Assembly: GCF_047511655.1 (NCBI RefSeq)
Contig: NC_133392.1
Location: forward strand, 162,802,542 to 162,866,541
Origin: Castor canadensis
Taxonomy: Eukaryota; Chordata; Mammalia; Rodentia; Castoridae
DNA: 64,000 nucleotides
Reading direction: 5' to 3'
In this document: positions 46,740-58,099 of the stretch, piece by piece
How the letters are laid out: each line of letters opens with the position of its first letter
How positions within the stretch are numbered: position 1 is the stretch's first letter
Program-made: the position numbers and the translations under genes
Notes under the pieces: generated by a model
Seen by the model: only the letters and a program-made list of their open reading frames with translations
The model's database searches: none
Told to the model about the DNA's origin: nothing

Positions 46740-46977
46740 CTGTGAGCCCACAGACGATTGCTCGGCGCTTCCCAACAGACCCCAGTGGAGCCTCAGTCTT
46801 ACCTGGTCCCTGGGTCGGGTCGGTGGTGCTGAGTGGGCGAGCGGGTCTGTCTTATCGCGGCCTGGCCAGGCGGAATGCGGTGGAAACCTTTGCCTGGTAC
46901 AACCGGCTGCTGCTCTACAGCCCAGGAATTTTGCATTGAATAATTTTTAACTTCTGCTCTGAGAAAAAAAAAAAAAA
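46740..46977 (+). pseudogene. Possible processed retrocopy of unknown origin
   Basis: A CpG-containing block (gctcggcgcttccc, ggtcgggtcggtgg, tatcgcggcctgg) stands out from its flanks and ends in a 14-base A-run at 46963-46976. This is the look of a reverse-transcribed RNA. I do not recognise the parent and see no clear target-site duplication. Confidence 0.35.
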
Positions 46978-48065
46978 CAGGGTTTGTGTATAATGTCCAT
47001 CCACACAGGAATGCCTGGGGGCTTTCATTTAAAAGTAAAGACCTTGTGATCACAAGGATAGCTTGCCTTGGAAAAACATAGAAAAAGAACAACAAAAATG
47101 CAAAGAAAGAGAAAGCAGTCCCCACGGTTACAGACTGCTAGTGTCCAGCCCTGGCTGGTCTACTATGCAGAGGACACCTCTCCCTGGGGAGAAACAGAGG
47201 GCATCGTGGGGTGGAGATAACTCCCCAGCTCAGGGAAGGGCTGTGCCCCTGGTAGAAGTGGAAATGCCCTCCCCAATAATCTCCTGGTCTCTTACCCTAC
47301 CACAGTCCCCAGCCCCTAACCCAGTGCAGGGTCCTGGACTTCATATTTCAGAAACTGCCTAGCCAGCTACCGTACTGTGCCCTGAAGCAACTTTCCCAAC
47401 CATAGCTCAGTGGCTGGCATCCAAGAGCCCAACATGGGGGCCAGTCTTGTCCTCACCCCAGGCTCAGACCTGTGTTCTGACCATGGGCCCACCCTGTCCA
47501 CTTAGCAGGACCCTAAGCCCCATTAGTCCTGGTCCCTCATCCTTGGTCCTGGCAGGACCCTGTGGCTAACAAGGCAGAGGCTTCACAGAGCTCCTGTGGA
47601 CCTTGTGGCCACCTAGAGAGGGGATAACAGCCTGGCCAGCTTATCCCAAGTGACCAGCACACTGGTGAGCTGAGAAACTCCAAGCCTGAAACCAGACTTT
47701 TTCCACAAAGAGACTATGCATTTCATCAGCTGTGGGACAGGCATGCTGACTGTGCCTAGGTGGGACCTGCAGATCATCAGTGTCAACAGGGCCTCTGACA
47801 GCAGAAAAGAGCCATGGGACAATGTCATTGGCCCATAGTCCAGGGACATAGGACCTAGGTGGCCGGGGCTCCCTGTGGCAGCTGCTTAGCTTACTCTGTC
47901 CCACATAGACTTGGGCTCAGCCTCCCTGTAGCCACTGCGGAGGCAGCCCTGCATATTGGAGGGGCCAGGGAGGCAGAGAGCAGGTGGCGTCAGGATGATA
48001 TTGCTCTGTGCACCCTTCATCAGTGCTGGGACCTTTCATGCCTTACTTACCCTAGGTTCTGCTCA

Positions 48066-48160
48066 TTTTCTTTTTTTTTGGCAGCACTGGGGTTTGAACT
48101 CAGGGCCTCACACTTGCTAAGCAGGCACTCTTACCACTTGAACCATTTCACTAGCCCTTA
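48066..48160 (-). mobile_element. tRNA-derived SINE unit
   Basis: A T-run then gcactggggtttgaactcag...ttgctaagcaggcactctta and ccacttgaaccatttc. Confidence 0.85.
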
Positions 48161-48419
48161 ACTGTAATTTTGAGGAGGATTGCATGGAAGTCACAGCGAG
48201 TCAGGAGGAGCTGGATCCTGACAATGACGTAGGCTTCTCCCCTCCCTCCCCCTGCACTGGCTCAGGTCCCTGGAATTTGAAAGCTTTCCATAGAGCTGGT
48301 GTCAACTCATGCATGTTAATTTCTGAGTACTTTACAGCTTTTCTTGCTATTGTGAATTACATTTTTTTCTAATTGGTTATTGCTGGTGTTAAGTAATACT
48401 ATTGATTTCTTTGCATTTT

Positions 48420-49205
48420 AAAAATGAGGTGAATGTCCTGCAACGTAAAATTCGCCATTTTAGAGTACACACTTCAGTGGCATTCACTTCATCTGTAGCC
48501 CCATGCAGCTACATTGTATCTACTTCCAGAGCATGGTATGACCCAAAGCAGACCCTTACCCACCAGGCCCTGGCAGCCCCAGTCTTCCTCCTGTCTCTGT
48601 GGATTTACCTGTTCTGGGAACTTCCTATAAATGGAATCACACACTGTGTGACCTTTTGTGTCTGACTTCTAATACTACTGGGGTTTGAACTTAACTAGGC
48701 AAGTGCTCTACCACTTGAGCCACACCCCCCCAGTCCTTTTAAAATTTTTTATTTTTGCTTTAGTTATTTTTCAGATAGAGTCTCTATCTGCCTGGAGCCT
48801 TCTTCAGACTGAGGTCCTCCTTCCTCTTTCTCCCTTGTAACTAGAATTACAAGTGTGTAACAGCGTGCATGCCCAGTTTATTCTTTGAGATGGGGTCTGG
48901 CTAATGTTTTGCCCAGGCTGGCCTTGAACTGTGATCCTATCTCCACCTTCCAGGTAGCTGTGCCACCATATCTGGTTTGTTATTGATCTTTTCTTTTTTT
49001 TATAGTAAAGTATATGTATCAGAATTTGCCATCTTACCCACTTTGAATTGTGCAGTTCTGTGTATTAAGCACACTCACCTTGCATAGTCATCACCCCTAG
49101 TCTCTAGACTTTTCATCGTCTAAGACTCAGTAAGCACTGACTCTGCTGCCTACCTGCCCTAGGAACCTGCATCCTGCTGTCTGTCTCTGAGCCTGATGAC
49201 TATAG
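48420..49205 (-). mobile_element. Old LINE-1 3' fragment with a nested SINE
   Basis: 48420-48670 and 48985-49205 are complementary to an ancient L1 3' end (cttcagtggcattcacttc; ctataaatggaatcacacac). The two parts overlap in content, so this may be two copies. A composite SINE lies between them. Confidence 0.6.
48674..48984 (-). mobile_element. Composite SINE
   Basis: actggggtttgaacttaact...gcaagtgctctaccacttga, then a T-rich linker and gagatggggtctggctaatg...caggctggccttgaactgtg. Same composite family, minus orientation. Confidence 0.82.
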
Positions 49206-50401
49206 GAATCACATTCAAGAAACCAAGTGCCAAACAGGGGAGGGGGATATATCTCATCTTCTCCACAGGGAGAGATGTTTAAAGGACTAAAGTGTTAGAA
49301 ATCCAGATGCTAATCCTTCCTTTAGGAAGCTGGCCCTGGAAACATCAGCACCAAGAGTCAGAGGAACAAGCATAAACTAGCCACAAGGCAAATTTATTCA
49401 GATAAATTAATTGCTACAAGGTGCCTTGGCACCACTACTACTGACAAGTAAAAGTATAAACCAAAGACGGGGTGCAGGCTTCCTAACAGCAAACCTTGCA
49501 CCCCCTTCTGAGTGGCACTATGGTTGCAGCTGTGCCCCAGGGGACAGAGGGTAGAGAGACCCTGTCCAGCCCAGTGGTATTGGGAATCTGTGTAGGAGCC
49601 AGTTGGGACTTGGCACGAGGCTGTCACAGCAAAGACAAGCACCAGGTCCAGGGGGATGGTGTTAGTAGGGATGAGCTGTGTGCTGAACAAGAAAAGGAGG
49701 CACAGGTGAAGGCCTGGGCAACAGTGCTCCCAACAAGGGCAACAGTAAGGGCACTGGCCCAGGAAGGAAGAAGACAGGCTGGACCACAGGCTGTGAAGGG
49801 CCGGGGCAGGCATGGCAGGGTGGTGAGACAAGTATGTCCAGCATCAGGTACAGAGGGGCATGGGGGCAGGGGCAGGACTGGAGTTTTCAAGATGCTGCCT
49901 TTCCCCCGAGTCCAGGCAAAGGATGGGGTCTGTCGGGAAACCATATACAGATCTGGGAAAAGATGAGCCACCTGGATCTGAAAAGAACAAGGAGTGGGGC
50001 CAGCAAACAGGGTCTAGGATAAGCCCTGCTGTCGAGAAACAGGTCTGAGGATGAGCGGCCAGTAAGGAGGTCATGTGGTGGAATCAGCCCTGTCCCCAAG
50101 TAGGGCTGCCCCTGCCACTCAGGTTCAGAGGTGGTGGCTGTGCCCTGGAAAGGCTGTGGCCTGCCCTGGACCAGAGAGTAAGGTGGGTGTTGGGGCCTGA
50201 TGGCCTGTGGCCATGTTCAGCTCTTTGTCCTGCACAGTTGGCACTGTCCTCCCATGCTCAAAGCAACTGTCTAAAGGGAGAACTGCCTGTAGGCTCTTTC
50301 AGCTCCAGAGACAGTCAAGGTATCCAAGGGGAGACCCCGCATCCCCTGGGTTGTGTAGCAGCAGGGACACAGGCAGGCAGGCAGAGAAGATGCCAGAGGG
50401 G

Positions 50402-50690
50402 TGAGCCTGATGGACATGGGTGTGCATGCGTGTGTGCTCGTGTGTGCATGTGCGTGCTCATGTGTGCATGCGTGTGTGCTCGTGTGTGCATGTGTGCTCA
50501 TGTGCGCATGTGTGTGCTCATGTGCGCATGTGCGTGTGCTCATGTGTGCATGCGTGTGTGCTCGCGTGTGTGATCGTGTGTGCATGTGTGTGCTCGTGTG
50601 TGCATGTGTGTGCTCATGTGTGCATGTGCGTGTGCTCATGTGTGCATGCGTGTGTGCTCATGTGTGCATGAGTGTGTGCACATGCATGGC
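50402..50690. repeat. TG-rich minisatellite
   Basis: About 290 bp of variants of a roughly 20-bp unit made of tgtgtgcatg and cgtgtgtgctcatg blocks. It keeps several frames open at once, yielding Cys/Val-rich artefact proteins. Confidence 0.92.
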
Positions 50691-53374
50691 TGTGTTTCTC
50701 CAATGCACTTCACCAGACTGCCAGGGCCAAGTGACTGAGGACCAGGTCCAGCTCCAGTCCTTTGACTGTAGAGGATGAAGTCTAGCCCCAGACCAGGGTT
50801 ACCTGAAGTGAAGGGAAGGTGGGGTCAGCCAAAGGTCAGAACCATCTGAGGCCAAAGGCCCAACACCATCTGACTGTGAGGACAATGATATACTTTTGTG
50901 AAAAATCTCAAGAGCAAGGTTTTCACTCTTGCAGGAGAAATCCACCTGCAAGTTCAGGAGCCCAGTGTGCAGGTACAGGGCCTGTGGACATAGCAGCAAC
51001 TGACTCAGGATATAGAAGGTTCCCCACGGCCTTAGGGGACCCCGAGTTCCTGCAATCTCAGAAGACTACAGGGCTCATAGTCAAGCCATTGTTGCTCTTC
51101 TCCAGAATGGACACATTTTGGTGTGTTTCCTTACAGACTTTCTTCTGGGCATTGATAGAAATGGATATAGGGATAAACAATCCATTGAGCTCTTCACAGT
51201 CAAGGCCTTGCTAGGACTATTCTTCCACCACACTGTTACTACATTATTCACTAGATCGGTTGACTTCTGGTGGTGTGCTGCTATGTGGCCTTCACAGGGT
51301 TTGCTTACATGGGCTTCTGGGGGAAGGAAGGTGAGCAACTCCTCCTGCTTCTAGTTTAGAAATCCAGGGACTAGGTCACAGCCTAGTGCTCAGGGCAGGT
51401 GATGACCACTTCTGTGCACAGGTGCTGTTCTGACGGGCTTACATCAGCTTCACAGACAGGTAGTGGTGCTAGTCCCACATCCAGTCAGGAGCAGGACCTG
51501 AGGCTTGGGATGCTGTGTCCTAGTGCCCTAACCCCTGGGAACAAGGGGGAACCAGATGCTTCAGGGCTCTTGCTGCTGCTTTCTAGGGACAAGGAGTCAC
51601 TGAAGGGCTGGCCCAGCTGCACAGCGACAGTCCAGGGCTCTTGGGCAAACTCTGCTGCCCACTAGAGCTCCGAGGTGCCTTTCAGTCCTCCAGAGCTTCT
51701 CCACTCACTTCCCATCTTCATTCCATCCTTCTTCCATGAGCCCCAAACTGGCTACAGGTTTTTTGGGGCCTCTTGTGCTTATGCAGCAGGTAGGGTCTGT
51801 GAATGGGCTCTTGCTTACGTGTGCAAACCAGTGCACTTCCAGTGTACTTCCCGTCTGTATCAGTAGTGAGCTCAGGCAGGGAGAGGCCCTCACTGAAAAC
51901 AGCTTTTCCCTGACTGATGCTACTCTGGAGGAGGGTCCAGGAAGAACATGGGTCTGACCACATCTGAAGACCTTCCAAGTGTGGTTGGCCTCAGACCCCA
52001 CACCAGGGCACCCCTTCCTGGGAATGTGTGCTCACTGGGAGACTTCCAAGTGGTCTACCTAAGGACACTCACCCTGGGGCAACTTGGGGACCTGCAGAAG
52101 GGACATCTTTGCTCAGATTCAGGCTCAGGTTGATGCTGAGCGTTAACCAGCCCAGGCAGCCCCAGGGCATCCATTACTGCACAGGGAGCCCCAGCTGCAT
52201 GGCTACCACTTGCCACTGAGGTTAGGGAGGGGGAGAACTTGGATGTGACCAAGGGATATCGCCCTTCCTGGCTTCAGCATCCATGTACCAGGGATATACC
52301 TGGACCACTGCAGACCCCTCCATGTAGAGCAGGTCTGGGTGTGGGGCTTCCAGGACGGCCTGAGGCACAGAAACACAACCTCCATGTTCTCAGTGGCAGA
52401 CCCCACCCACATACTCAGGGCTTGGGATCCACTACTGGAGTGGCCCACTGCTCCCCTAGAGTGACCACAGGGTCTGGGAGCTGCTGGCAGCCTTGACTTC
52501 TGCTCAACCCTGCCAGGAGGCCATTTCACTGTCTCCAGACTCATTGAGCACCACCCTTGGGCATTTTTCCAGGCCACAAGTCTTGCACACTAAAGGTTCT
52601 CCTGCCCAGAGCTCCATTAATGGCCTGTCCCTTGGTTATCACCTCATCAGAACACAGAGACCAGGCTGGCAGGAGATAGGGACATCAGGATCTGTCCTGT
52701 GCCAGCATGGGCCACCAGCCTAGCCTCCAGCAGCAAGTGCTCCCCACACCTCTCTGCACAGGACTTGTAGCCTAAGGCCTGCTCCCCTGCCTCCTGCCAG
52801 ATGGGACCTAAGGGCATATCCCCAATACTGGCAGCCAACTGCCCTCCTTCCTGCCATCCTGCTCTTTCTTTCACAAGCTCACCAACCCTTCCTCTGCCAC
52901 TATACTTTGCTCCTGTGCTGTCATGTCTGTGAGAAGCCTTCTGCAACTTTATCCTGGTGAACGCTTATTTGCCAAATAAATATTTGCCCAGGTGGGACTT
53001 GGTGCTCAGGGTTGAGTATTAAATGGGCCTAAGGTTGGGGGATCCTATAGCAGCACCATGGTGGCTGAGTAAGTGTGGGTGAAAGCTTGATCTGGGCCCC
53101 CCCAGATCAAGGTGCTTCTCCACCTGCACAGGCACTATTGTCTCCAACGCTTATGCTCAAAAGACTCCAGAAGGCAGAACCAATCCTTTCCAAGCAATGG
53201 GCAACATGCACAGAGCTGCCAGTTCCCAAGGGAATCCCCAGAAATAGGGGGTGCACGGGAGGCTGTCATCCACACCAGAGTTGAGTGAGGTGGAGAGAAT
53301 GCAGGAAATAGGCTTCTGGAAGAGTGTCCATGTCAGCCCCCCACTGCCCCAGGAATTCACACAGCATCCTGCAT

Positions 53375-53600
53375 CAGTTACCTGCTGCTGCTTAACAAGC
53401 AACTCTAAATCTGGTGGCTGAAAAAACAGACAGTTGGCATTTCTGAGTAGCCCAGAGTCGCAGGAAGCTGAACTATGTGTGGATGGGATTCTGTAACCTC
53501 CCAAGCTCAGCGACAGGAGGTCTTTGTCCACATTTGTTCCACAGGCCTCTCTGCTAGGCTGCCCACAAGGTTGGCTATGCAGGGAGAACCATCCTAGCAA
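53375..53600. mobile_element. Unassigned old interspersed repeat
   Basis: gcatcagttacctgctgctgcttaacaagcaa and what follows resemble a widespread old mammalian repeat; I cannot name the family. Confidence 0.35.
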
Positions 53601-53905
53601 GAACACCCAAGATGAAGCTGCAGGCTGTCACTTAACCTGGAACATGCCACCCACCACTTTTGTACTTGCTCAGAAGGGAGTCATTGAGTGGATAGGGAGA
53701 GGGGTGTCACCATCAGCCCTGGATTTAGGACAGTTACTCATTAGGATCTTGGTCCATCTGTTTATCTGATTTGGTTTCTTTTCCTGGAAGCCTCTCATCC
53801 CATTTATGGGTTTGCTGCTTTTGCTGATGGACTGGAGATTGGCTAATAATATAAAGTCGGGGGACTTTTGAAAAGATACACGTTTTAACTTAATTCATAG
53901 AAATG

Positions 53906-54247
53906 GACTGGGTACAGTGGCCATGTTTGTAATTCCAGCTATGTGGGAAGTGGATATTGGGAGGACTGAAGTTTGAGGCTAGCCCGGGGAGGAGGGGAAG
54001 TTAGCAGGACCCCATCTCAATCAATAAACTGGGCATGGTGTCATATATCTGTAATCCCAGAAAACATAGGAAGCCATAGCAGAAAGATCTCGATGTGAGA
54101 TCCATTAGGGCAAAAACACAAGACTCTTTCTAAAACATAACTAAAGTAAAAAGGACTGGGGGGGGGGGCGTGGTTCAAGTGGTAGAGCACCTGCCTAGCA
54201 AGAGCAAGACCCTGAATTCAAAACTCAGTACCACACACAAAAAAAAT
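53906..54247 (+). mobile_element. Composite SINE with an internal G-run
   Basis: ctgggtacagtggccatgtt start, second 7SL-like segment (gggcatggtgtcatatatct), a run of ten or more G at 54158-54168, then the tRNA-like unit (gtggttcaagtggtagagca...attcaaaactcagtacca). Confidence 0.85.
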
Positions 54248-55979
54248 TCATAGACATGCACAGTGCACACCTACTCAACATGGGCACAGAGAGAGGTCTC
54301 CAGGAAAGGTACACACAAAGGCTAGGCAGAGCCTCACTGACACCCAGAAACTGAGTCTCAGTTTAGAATGCTCAGGTCTCATTCTACAGAAGCACCGTGA
54401 AGTGTTCTCATCCAGTGTTTTCAAAGGGTTAGACTTAATTTCCATAAAAACAGCTTCATTTTTGCACTCACCTCATCTGTCCATGGCTTATCTAATTAAA
54501 TTGCATCCTTGTAGCACTAAAGCTTGGTGATGCCTCTGCCTCACAGCAAGCCCGTGTCAGGCCACACATACTCCGCTCAGTGTGAACAGGGTGTACCAGG
54601 CTCAGCACAGGGTGGGGATGGAGGGCAGGCTGCTGCCTGGGTCACAAAAGAAGCAATAATGTGGTGGACATTTGGGCCTCTGGGGGTGGAGGGTCCACCC
54701 TGTGATTCAGAAAACAGAGTTCTGATGGAGCTGGGGCCTATGCCCTAGGACAAGTCCTCTGAAGAAGCCACCATTGTGTTAACAAGAACAGGTTGGCAAA
54801 CAGCTCTGGGTTTCAGGAGGGTATAATGGGCCCAGCACTCTGGGATGCTAGTGAGGTTTTGGGGATCCTGGGAAGTCATGGTTGGGGGCTGGTGTTGTGG
54901 GTTCTTCCTAGGTGGGACTCTCAGGAGGAGCTGGTGACAGGTTCAAGGTAGGTGCCAAACCCAGGGAACACCTTCCACTTTGGTGTGGAGAGACTGATGC
55001 TAGCTCCTGAGAACCCCCCCCCCCCTGTAAAGAACTCTCTGCCTGGCTTTCTCCTTTGGTCTGAGTGGGTCTGCCTGGGGCAGCAATTTGGCTTGCACTG
55101 CAGTCTGATCCTGATGAATACCCGTTGGAGAGGAACGCCACCTGCAGGCCAGCTCAGCAGTCTGTCACACCAGAGGCTAGTGTCCACCCTGAATCCAACT
55201 TCTGCCCCCATAACCCTGGGGCCCCAAGAGTTCCCAGCTAGGGTGCAAAGTCCACTGAGGCCAGAGGAGGACAGGGCCCCATGCAGCCCCCACAGCAGCC
55301 ACTGGTGAGGCCGTGGCAACTGCGGCCACAGCCTGCCTCTAGTCAAGCCCAGGGCAGCTGGGAGTCCTCAGCCCATCATGAGGGTGGGGCCAACCCTGCA
55401 ACCTTCAAGGCTTGCTGATAACAACAGGGCCATCCTCCAGAGGAACCAGGCCTCCCCTGTGTGGCCAAGCTTCTACATGCTCTGGGGTTCCAGCCACACA
55501 GACGACATGCTTGGTGGCTTTTGGGAGTGAGCAAGGTGCACAGGGGCAGTGGCACAGCCTGGGAGGAACAGTGACCATGAGGCCAGTGCCCCTTCTGCAA
55601 AGTGCCCCAAGGACCTATATTGACTCTCTTACCTGTGCAGCTCACCCGTGACCTCCTTACCCATGCAAACAGTGCCTGGACAGGCCAGCTGTGTACCTGC
55701 AGCCCAGACTTCTGGGACTCAGGGGTGTCCACCCGTAGAGGAGGTACCATTTGGAGACACTTAACCCTTCCCAGGCCTGCTGGCAGCACCAGTAAGTGGT
55801 ATGAGTGTCCAAAGTGTGGCCTGGGGTGCCAGGAAAGGAACTGTGGTCATCAAAGCCCATCCAGCCTACTTGCTTCTGTGAGTGCCCTCAGAGTACACAG
55901 AGCTGGTCGGCTCCACTCAGAATACTAAGACCTGTAGCCCCTAGCCCAGTAAGTGGGCCTGGTTAGAAAGGAGGTTGGA

Positions 55980-56156
55980 GGTAAACACAGCAATTAAGGC
56001 CTTCTTCTATTACAGTGATTATCTGCCTAGTAATTGAGCCTCCCCCAGCATTGCCTGTTTGGGAAGAGCTGACTCTCACCTGCTCCTCCCAGGCAGGTGG
56101 GAGGCCATAGAGCCCCACAGGTGGGGGGTGGACAAGGCGCTCCAGACTCAGGTGGG
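55980..56156. promoter_or_regulatory. Candidate enhancer with four E2-boxes
   Basis: GTAAACA at 55981-55987, caattaa, gattatc and agtaattga, followed by CACCTG/CAGGTG at 56077-56082, 56094-56099, 56118-56123 and 56149-56154. Unique sequence; E2-boxes are bound by ZEB, SNAI and E-proteins. Confidence 0.35.
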
Positions 56157-56554
56157 ATCAGAGAGGGCTGGGAGTGTGCTGGGCTGAGATCTACACTGTG
56201 TACCTGCAGGGCTCCCTGAACCGTGTGGGGCAGTAGGGGCTGTCAGCTTCTGTCCAGCAGGTAGACCCTGAGGCTATCTACCCAGGAAACTTGGGGGGCC
56301 TTGTCCTGGAGACACAGGTGCCAGAGCTGCCAGGAAGAGCAAACCCTCTGGGAACAAAGTGCAGATAATTGCATCTCTTCGAGGCAAGAAGCCAGCAGGC
56401 TAGCCTGGGCAGGTCTGCCTCAGGGACTCACCTTCCTGAAATGACAAAAGAACCAGCTCTGTTGCTGTATCCTAGGACCCCAGAGAGACCTGCTGTGGAG
56501 GTCATGCAGCTGAGCCAGGTCCAGGTTGTAGAGCTGTCAGAGCTCTGCCTCGGT

Positions 56555-56660
56555 CTTCTTTTCCTTCCCTTCCCTTCCCCTTCCCTTTCTTTCCTCCCTC
56601 CTCCCTTCCTTCTTCTTTTTCTTCTCCCCCCCACTGCTTTCTTTTTTTTTTTTTTTTTTT
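56555..56660. repeat. Polypyrimidine tract
   Basis: About 105 bases almost purely C/T (ttccttcccttcccttcccc...) running into the T-run of the adjacent minus-oriented SINE. Probably a mutated, expanded SINE tail. Confidence 0.85.
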
Positions 56661-56845
56661 TCAGTACTGGGGTTCAAAGTCAGAGTCTACACCTTGAGCC
56701 ACTCCACCAGCCCTTTTTGGTGATGGGTTTTTTCGAGATAGGGTCTTGAGAACTATTTGCCCAGGTGGTTTTGAATCTCAAACCTCCTGATCTCTGCCTC
56801 CTGAGTAGCTAGGAATACAGGTGTGAGCCACCGGCTTCCAGTTTC
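56641..56845 (-). mobile_element. Composite SINE
   Basis: A T-run of about 20, cagtactggggttcaaagtc...ccttgagccactccaccagc, then cgagatagggtcttgagaac...tgagtagctaggaatacagg. Confidence 0.88.
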
Positions 56846-57019
56846 CCCTTTTCTTGGTACTGCAGGTCTGCTAGTAGAGGCTATAAACTTTTTTGTACGA
56901 GCAGCCTTCTTGTAGGAAAAAATAAAAAAGACAGAAGTCAAAGACCCAGGACAGCCAATCCTGATTGGAGTAGATAGCCCCAGGGACCTTTAACATCTGC
57001 AGAGATGCCCAGTGGCACA

Positions 57020-57840
57020 TCTCCTCAGTGTCACTGTCAGGAAACTGGCATGATGCAGTGTGTGGGTCTACATCATTTTACCACCTGTAAAATGATGTCA
57101 TCTCCCTCATACAATTGTCCCATCCCTGGAAGAGTCTCCTTTCTCTGCCCCAATCCTGACAATCCTGTTTTCTGCTTTATCTCTATAGTCTCAGGGATGT
57201 TAGGGGTGCAACTGGTTTTGATGGCTGGCTTCTTTTCGTGCTTTGTGGTGACTGCCCTGCCACCACAGTGTGACTATTTCCAGGTCTGGGCATATACAAA
57301 TAAAACTGCTATGAACAGCATGTACAAGGTTGCATATGAAGTACAATTGCATTCCTCTGGGATGGGGTTCCAGACCAAGTGATAAGTACATGGTTAGCAA
57401 AGAGCCACCAGCTTTCCAGGGCAGCAGTACTAAGTCACACCCCACCAGCAACTTGTTTTTTTTTTTTTCATTTTTCTTTTATTATTCATATGTGCATACA
57501 AGGCTTGGTTCATCCCACCAGCAACTTGTAAGTGCACCACTGGCAGCTTATGTGGTTGTCACTTTTTTTTTTTTTTTAAATTTCACCCCTCCTGACAGGT
57601 GTGTGGAGGGATGTCACTCTGTTCTTAAACTCCTAATAGCCGAAGACACAGTGTTTTCTTGTGTTTGTCATTTGTTTATATTCTTCAGTGTAATGTCCCC
57701 ATGTCATTAGCCCACCTTCAAATATTTTAAGCTGTATTTAGAAAGGCAATGTTTTCGTTTTAAATATCTTGAAAAATGTTTTCTTTTTAAATATCTTGGG
57801 AAGGTTTTGAATAACAAAACCTTTCCAACTAAATGATACA
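57020..57840 (-). mobile_element. Old LINE-1 fragment
   Basis: caggtctgggcatatacaaataaaactgctatgaac and the following words are complementary to the 3' part of an ancient L1 ORF2. Interrupted by a young insertion at 57456-57513. Confidence 0.6.
57441..57528 (-). mobile_element. Young, extremely 5'-truncated LINE-1 insertion with target-site duplication
   Basis: A 58-bp insert (57456-57513) starts with a T-run (poly-A tail of a minus-strand element) and, on the minus strand, carries a poly-A signal (aataataaaag) before the tail. Perfect 15-bp copies of cccaccagcaacttg flank it at 57441-57455 and 57514-57528. Confidence 0.85.
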
Positions 57841-58035
57841 GACTTAAACTTACTAAACATGTGCATAGCTTATTTCTAAAATTCCCTTAGGTTTTCCAAA
57901 CTGTACATAAATTTAGTAAGATTTCACCCTAGAGAGTCTGAGCAATGTCCTCATTGAAATGGCAACTCAGTGGCCATGCTGGCTTTCTCATAAGGATGAT
58001 TTCTCTTTCACAAAAACTATTATTCATGATTCTTT

Positions 58036-58095
58036 TTGTAGTGCTGGGGATTGACCTTGTGCATGCTAGGCAAGCGCTATACTCCCAGCCCCCCA
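58036..58095 (-). mobile_element. ID-like SINE
   Basis: gtgctggggattgaccttgtgcatgctaggcaagcgctatactcccagcccc is the complement of an ID element, close to the rodent consensus. Confidence 0.8.
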
Positions 58096-58099
58096 GTGC

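Noticed and set aside
46740..46977. A spliceosomal snRNA or 7SK pseudogene
   Set aside because: Compared from memory with U1, U2, U4, U5, U6, U11 and 7SK and found no match, so left as unidentified.
50073..50778. Cys/Val- and His/Thr-rich frames on both strands
   Set aside because: Products of the TG-rich minisatellite, open in several frames at once.
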